Assembly: GCA_946612055.1 (NCBI GenBank) | Contig: CAMOEH010000130.1 | Location: 1-9,197, forward strand | From: an uncultured Bacillota bacterium | GTDB lineage: Bacteria > Bacillota_I > Bacilli_A > RFN20 > CAG-826 | Length of the DNA stretch: 9,197 bases | Direction: 5' to 3' | Shown: positions 5,204 to 9,197 of the stretch, piece after piece | How positions within the stretch are numbered: the stretch's first letter is position 1 | Layout of the letters: the number at the start of each line of letters is the position of its first letter | Notes under the pieces: generated by a model | The model's input: only the letters and a program-made list of their open reading frames with translations | Told to the model about the DNA's origin: nothing | Databases searched by the model: none | Program-made: the position numbers and the translations under genes

Positions 5204-6718
5204 ATGACCAGTTACTTTGAATACTTGCGTAACATCCTCGTGGAGTTCTTCAAGAACTTCGCCGAATTTTTCACGACCGCGATCGTTTCTCCTTGGGCCA
5301 ATGTTCCCGGAGATTTTAGAAGCTACCATTCCATGTTGACAGCCTCTGCCCCCTCTTTTGGATTCTGGGGATGGTTCTTCTGGGTTTTGTTCCTTCTCCT
5401 TTTCCTTGGGGTCCTCGGAGGAATTGGTTTCTTCCTCTTCCTTTTGATCCGCAAATACGTTCGCTTCGTCAAAAAAGAACTCGATAAAGATGAGCTCCGT
5501 CGTCAAGTCGAACGCCTGAATTACGAACTCTATACGGCCGTTCAAGAAAAAGATAAGATTCTCAATCTCAAAACCGGCTATATGGGCTTAAAGCCAGAAG
5601 ATGGTGGAGAAGAGCAATTAAGCCAAGAAGAGCTTAATACCCGCTTCCCCAAACTTCTCCGCGTCGATGCTTCTTATCGCGGCATCAATGTCGATATCCC
5701 ACGTCGAGAAGACCTCTCCCTTGAAGAGCTTTGCAACGCCTTCCGTAATTTCGCGGCCAGCCAGTTGCATCTTTATTACAAAATCGATGTCATCCGTCAG
5801 CTCTTCGCAGGCATGGCCACTTCCAAGCTCATCATCCTCGAAGGTATCTCTGGTACCGGTAAAACCTCGTTAGCCTATGCCTTAGGCAAATTCTTCAATT
5901 TCGATAGCGCCATCATCCCGGTTCAGCCTTCTTGGAAAGACCGTTCCGAATTGCTCGGCTATTACAACGAATTCACCAAGAAATTCAACGAATCCGAATT
6001 CTTGCGTGCCCTTTATGTCACGACGTATCGTCAAGATCTTGACGTCATCGTCCTCGACGAAATGAACTTGGCCCGTGTCGAATATTATTTCGCCGAATTC
6101 CTCTCCGTCATGGAAATGAGGGACTATAACGATTGGACGATCGATCTCATCGGCACGACGATGCCCAATGACCCCGAACACATCAAAGATGGCAAATTGC
6201 TTATTCCTCAAAACGTCATCTTCTTCGGGACGGCGAATAACGACGACTCCACCTTCACGATTTCCGATAAGGTCTATGACCGTGCGATCTCCTTGTTCTT
6301 CGACGACAAAGGCCGTCCTTTCGAAGCCGATCACCAAGAACCCATTTCGGTCCCTTATTACCAAATCCGCTCCTTATATGATGAGGCCATCAGCCAATAT
6401 CCGATCTCTGAAAAGATGACCGAGAAATTCGAAGCCCTTGATAACTTCGTCATTAAGAAATTCAAACTTGCCTTCGGCAACCGTATCTTGAAGCAGCTTG
6501 AAAGCTTCAGCCCGGGCTATGTCGGCTGCGGTGGCAAGGAAATCGATGGCTTCGACTTCATCTTCTCCAACAAGATCATGAAGAAATTCGAAGCGCTCAA
6601 CATCGCCTTCTTAAAAGAAGAACTCAAAGAGCTTGACGCTTACTTAGACAAATTATTCGGCAAGGGCACCTTCCCGATGTCCCACGCCAACATCGAAAAC
6701 CTATTGAAGAGCAATTAA
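5204..6718 (+). CDS. Membrane-anchored McrB/MoxR-like AAA+ ATPase
   Basis: This is a 504-residue protein. It starts 1 base after the previous stop, with AAGGGAGAG (5190-5198) as ribosome binding site. Residues 1-50 precede a strong hydrophobic stretch (about 53-82, Trp/Phe/Leu-rich), then a basic juxtamembrane helix and coiled-coil-like segment (83-125). The AAA+ core carries Walker A GISGTGKTS (214-222), the McrB-type PSWKDRSELLGYYN (242-255), Walker B VIVLDEMN (281-288), sensor 1 GTANN (342-346) and an arginine-finger candidate in KVYDRA (R360). This is the AAA_5/McrB-like (dynein-related) class, which uses ATP or GTP to drive hexameric remodelling. Canonical McrB is soluble with an N-terminal DNA-recognition domain; here that is replaced by a membrane segment. 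The partner gene follows after 6 bases. The operon context points to work at the membrane on exported proteins, although a membrane-tethered defence role cannot be excluded. Confidence 0.92.
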   Translation: MTSYFEYLRNILVEFFKNFAEFFTTAIVSPWANVPGDFRSYHSMLTASAPSFGFWGWFFWVLFLLLFLGVLGGIGFFLFLLIRKYVRFVKKELDKDELRRQVERLNYELYTAVQEKDKILNLKTGYMGLKPEDGGEEQLSQEELNTRFPKLLRVDASYRGINVDIPRREDLSLEELCNAFRNFAASQLHLYYKIDVIRQLFAGMATSKLIILEGISGTGKTSLAYALGKFFNFDSAIIPVQPSWKDRSELLGYYNEFTKKFNESEFLRALYVTTYRQDLDVIVLDEMNLARVEYYFAEFLSVMEMRDYNDWTIDLIGTTMPNDPEHIKDGKLLIPQNVIFFGTANNDDSTFTISDKVYDRAISLFFDDKGRPFEADHQEPISVPYYQIRSLYDEAISQYPISEKMTEKFEALDNFVIKKFKLAFGNRILKQLESFSPGYVGCGGKEIDGFDFIFSNKIMKKFEALNIAFLKEELKELDAYLDKLFGKGTFPMSHANIENLLKSN

Positions 6719-6724
6719 CGAATC

Positions 6725-9197
6725 ATGGCCGGGGAAAAGAACAAAAACGCATATCGCAAATACATTTCCCGGATGGAGGGTCTATCTTCCTCTTCTCCAT
6801 CGGAGGAAAAGATTTTCTCCTCGCTTTCTTCTGGCAAGAATTCCTATATGCGGCTTGACCGCTTGGAATCTTCTTCCTTCGATAGTTCATGGATTACGAT
6901 GATCGAAGATTGCCTTTTTGATTTGGGCGATATCGTCAACAACCCCCGTCAAAACACGAAGACGGTTCCTAACCTAGTTCCGGTTGAGCTTGCAAGGAAA
7001 GTCAATGCCGAAAGCGTTCAGCATCTTGCTAGCCATACCCAATTCGTCAAAGAAGTCGACGAATATGGCAACGTCATTCCAAACAAAGTCCTAAATATCG
7101 GCCACGAAGACGATATCGCGACCTATGAAAACCGCTTCATCGCCACCTTCATCCGTCGTCTTGTCCTCTTCGTCGAGAAGCGTTATGAATTCGTCCGTCA
7201 TTTCGCGACCCTTCATGATGAAGAGATCGTCTACATGAAGAGCAAATCTCTCGTCAACGGGGCAACGGTTGAAATTGAGACCAAAGTCAAGATCTCGACC
7301 CCCAATTCGGATGAAGCCTCCATTCAATCGAATGCCTATGTTGAACGTATCGCGAAGATGAGGGAATACGTTCGTTACTATTACAATTCCCCCTTCATGA
7401 AGGCCTTGAAGACCGAAAAGGATGTCCGTAATCCGATTTTGATGACCAACATCCTCCGTAAGAATCTCAAATACCATCATTGCTACGAAGTTTATCGCTT
7501 CATCGAATCTTATGATCGCCTTGGCGTGAATTACAAAGTTGCCGAAACCTATTCCAAACTCAACGAGCAAGAAATCAAAGAGCTCAATTTGACCTTGATG
7601 GCCAATTACCTTTCGGTCAATGGCAAAGAGGGCTCGACTTTAAATCGCAGCAACACCAAAGTCTATAAACCGAAGATCCTTCTTTCCAAAGACGATGAGA
7701 ATTTCATCTACGGACCTTTATTGTCTGGACCAATCGAATTCACCCGCGTTGACCCAGGGTATCGCGAATATCTAAAATCCCGCGTCAACGAGAATCTCCC
7801 CCATCACCCAACCAAAGAAGAAAAAGCTTTCTATGCCGACGAATATCAGCTGAAAAAAGACGTCAAGGTTTGGGAAAAAGAAACCGATGCCTTGATCAAA
7901 CGCAAAGAAAAAGAAGCCGCCAAATTCGAGAAACAGGTCGAGAAGATCCTTGCCGAAAGAGAAGAAGCGAGGAAACGCTGGGCCGCCCTTGAAGCCGAGG
8001 CGATTGCCAAAGAAGAAGAGACCCTTCTTAATGCCTTGCGCCGCAACATCATCGATTCGGCTCAAAATGAGCAGTGGGAACTTCCTCCTGAAGAAGAACC
8101 CGTCATCGAGGAACCTTTGCCTGTTGAAGAAGAGACTTCCATCGCGGAAGAACCTTTGCCAGTGGAAGAAGCCCCGGTTGAAGAATCTGAACCCGTTGCC
8201 GAAGAGCCTGCTCCTGTCGAAGAACCCGTAGAAGAGGCACAGCCTGTTATCGAAGAACCCGTCAACGAAGAACCGTTGCCGGTTGAAGAAGAAATTAAAC
8301 CTGAGGAACCCTTGCCTAGCGAGGAAGCCCCAGTGGAAGAAGAAGCAGCTCCTGTTGAAGAAGTTCCGGCAGAAGAAGTTGCTTCTGCCCCCGAAGAGAA
8401 TGCGGTTGAGGAAGAATTTGTACCTGACCCAGACCCCGTGGTTGAAGAACCTGCTGCCGAGCCAGTCCAAGAGCCAGTTACTGAAGAAGCTCCAGTCGCA
8501 GAGCCGGTTTTAGCTGAGTCTGCGAAAAAGGCTAAGCCAAAGAAAAAGCCGGCTAAGAAGAAGGCCCCGGTTAAAAAGAAAGTTGCTCCTGTTAAAGAAG
8601 AGCCTGCGCCAGAACCAGTGCCCGAGCCCGTTCCTGAGCCTGCACCTGAGCCCGTGGAAGAAACCCCGGTTGAAGAACCCAAAAAAGAAGAAGTCAAGAA
8701 GCCGGTTAAGCCGAAGAAAAAACCTGCTAAGCAGAAGCCGGCTCGTGCCAAAAAGGCCAAACCGGTAGAAGAAAAGCCTTTGGAAGAGAAACCTGCAGAG
8801 CCAGAGATCACTCCTGAACCCGAACCCGTGGTTGAGGAGCCTTTGCCTGTTGAACCAGTCCAAGAGCCAGTCGTGGAAGAAACCCCAGTAGAAGAGCCGG
8901 TCCAAGAACCCGTTAAAGAAGAAAAGAAGCCTGAAACGAAAGTTCCGGCCAAGAAGAAACCTGCGAAGAAGGCTCCTTTGAAGCTTATTCCTCCTGCAAA
9001 AGGAAAGAAAAACGCTCCCAAGAAAAAGAAACCAGCACCTGCAAAGAAGCCGGCGGAAAAACCGAAACGCGAAGTGATCCCGGGAACCTTCCTCGTCAAG
9101 ACGCCTTGGGGCTATTACGTTTCGCCTAAGAAATTTAGTCCCAATAAAGCTGACGCGAAGATTTTCCATGACTTCAACGAAGCCCACGACATTAAGA
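6725..9197 (+). CDS. DUF2357-like partner of the AAA+ ATPase with a long Glu/Pro and Lys/Pro tail (3' truncated)
   Basis: The frame is open for 824 codons to the window edge. It starts 6 bases after the ATPase stop with no clear ribosome binding site. Residues 1-360 form a globular part with TYENRFIATFIRRL (133-146) and NPILMTNILRKNLKYHH (236-252), then a CYEVYRFIESYDRLG segment. These resemble DUF2357, a McrC-related domain commonly paired with McrB-like ATPases. I see no PD-(D/E)xK nuclease motif. Residues about 365-440 are a charged coiled-coil-like helix. From about 452 to 780 the chain is low-complexity: Glu/Pro/Val segments with EEPLPVEE-like units alternate with Lys/Pro/Ala blocks (about 600-626, 656-682, 731-782). 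A compact domain begins near 783 (FLVKTPWGYYVSPKKF, then DFNEAHD) and is cut by the window end. No signal peptide is present, so it is probably cytoplasmic and docks on the ATPase. The DUF2357 assignment is tentative. Confidence 0.85.
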   Translation, partial: MAGEKNKNAYRKYISRMEGLSSSSPSEEKIFSSLSSGKNSYMRLDRLESSSFDSSWITMIEDCLFDLGDIVNNPRQNTKTVPNLVPVELARKVNAESVQHLASHTQFVKEVDEYGNVIPNKVLNIGHEDDIATYENRFIATFIRRLVLFVEKRYEFVRHFATLHDEEIVYMKSKSLVNGATVEIETKVKISTPNSDEASIQSNAYVERIAKMREYVRYYYNSPFMKALKTEKDVRNPILMTNILRKNLKYHHCYEVYRFIESYDRLGVNYKVAETYSKLNEQEIKELNLTLMANYLSVNGKEGSTLNRSNTKVYKPKILLSKDDENFIYGPLLSGPIEFTRVDPGYREYLKSRVNENLPHHPTKEEKAFYADEYQLKKDVKVWEKETDALIKRKEKEAAKFEKQVEKILAEREEARKRWAALEAEAIAKEEETLLNALRRNIIDSAQNEQWELPPEEEPVIEEPLPVEEETSIAEEPLPVEEAPVEESEPVAEEPAPVEEPVEEAQPVIEEPVNEEPLPVEEEIKPEEPLPSEEAPVEEEAAPVEEVPAEEVASAPEENAVEEEFVPDPDPVVEEPAAEPVQEPVTEEAPVAEPVLAESAKKAKPKKKPAKKKAPVKKKVAPVKEEPAPEPVPEPVPEPAPEPVEETPVEEPKKEEVKKPVKPKKKPAKQKPARAKKAKPVEEKPLEEKPAEPEITPEPEPVVEEPLPVEPVQEPVVEETPVEEPVQEPVKEEKKPETKVPAKKKPAKKAPLKLIPPAKGKKNAPKKKKPAPAKKPAEKPKREVIPGTFLVKTPWGYYVSPKKFSPNKADAKIFHDFNEAHDIK
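8078..9064 (+). repeat. Degenerate coding repeats: Glu/Pro/Val units alternating with Lys/Pro/Ala blocks
   Basis: The DNA repeats GAAGAACC(C/T)-type units encoding EEP. Recurrent EEPLP[VS]EE copies start near 8108, 8149, 8267 and 8303, with a related copy at 8836 (EEPLPVEP). Three strongly basic blocks (about 8522-8600, 8690-8770, 8914-9070) encode histone-H1-like K-K-P-A-K runs. The copies differ at synonymous positions, so the stretch is old or selected rather than a recent slippage product. It gives the protein an extended, charge-patterned, probably disordered tail. The repetitive composition also creates long spurious open frames on the opposite strand. Confidence 0.85.

Noticed and set aside
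7772..8470. 232-codon minus-strand frame rich in Phe and Arg
   Set aside because: It is also a complement artefact of the coiled-coil and Glu-rich coding sequence, and it overlaps the real gene completely.
8062..9099. 345-codon minus-strand frame, Gly/Ser/Thr/Phe-rich and superficially like a repetitive surface protein
   Set aside because: It is the complement of the low-complexity Glu/Pro/Lys tail of the gene at 6725. The composition follows directly from the repeats, and the gene on the plus strand is continuous and in operon phase.
5204..9197. Straightforward McrBC type IV restriction system
   Set aside because: The ATPase has a membrane segment in place of a recognition domain, no PD-(D/E)xK motif is visible in the partner, and both are packed with exported-protein genes behind a c-di-GMP switch. 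It is kept only as an alternative because the partner's C-terminus is missing.
1..9197. tRNA, rRNA, CRISPR array, insertion sequence or phage attachment features
   Set aside because: Reading both strands showed no cloverleaf, spaced direct repeats, transposase-like protein or terminal inverted repeats.

Overview
The window is a chromosomal segment of a low-to-mid GC Gram-positive-type bacterium, most likely an uncultured member of the Bacilli/Erysipelotrichia or a non-recoded Mollicutes relative. The evidence is strong AAAGGAGG-type ribosome binding sites, compact same-strand genes with classical hairpin-plus-T terminators, a GEMM-type riboswitch, and secreted proteins resembling the TasA/camelysin (SipW-dependent) class. 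TGA acts as a true stop: the protein ending at 4103 stops with TGA right after a C-terminal motif that its paralogues also end on. This argues against the Mycoplasma genetic code. The taxonomic placement is inference.

Layout. (1) 1-456: the 3' end of a secreted or surface protein gene cut by the window edge, followed by an 18-bp palindrome (459-476) and a terminator-like hairpin (518-543). (2) 553-891: a small two-helix membrane protein with its own strong terminator (899-932). (3) 933-1142: a regulatory leader with a candidate promoter (936-964), a cyclic di-GMP-I (GEMM-I) riboswitch aptamer (about 977-1044), and an overlapping terminator (1035-1099). The two structures compete, which suggests a ligand-ON transcriptional switch. 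(4) 1143-9197: a tightly packed unit of six same-strand genes. It encodes a membrane-anchored TasA-like protein (1143-1967), three larger paralogous secreted proteins (1951-2892, 2991-4103, 4108-5202), a membrane-anchored McrB/MoxR-like AAA+ ATPase (5204-6718), and a long protein running off the window (6725 onward). The last has a DUF2357-like core, a coiled coil, a roughly 330-residue Glu/Pro/Val tail with Lys/Pro/Ala blocks, and a small C-terminal domain.

How the parts may work together (inference): c-di-GMP, the usual signal for sessile life, would switch on a set of surface or filament subunits. These share a SipW-like N-terminus with AW[FY]xxS[TA]R and a C-terminal [WY]LEGx[DQ] motif. 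They would be made together with an unusual membrane-tethered McrB-like ATPase and its DUF2357-like partner. McrB plus DUF2357 pairs are normally thought of as type IV restriction or defence modules. Here the partner shows no visible nuclease motif, the ATPase has a transmembrane segment, and the pair is transcribed with exported proteins. An ATP-driven assembly, export or anchoring machine for the surface proteins is therefore a reasonable new hypothesis, and it is the most interesting content of the window.
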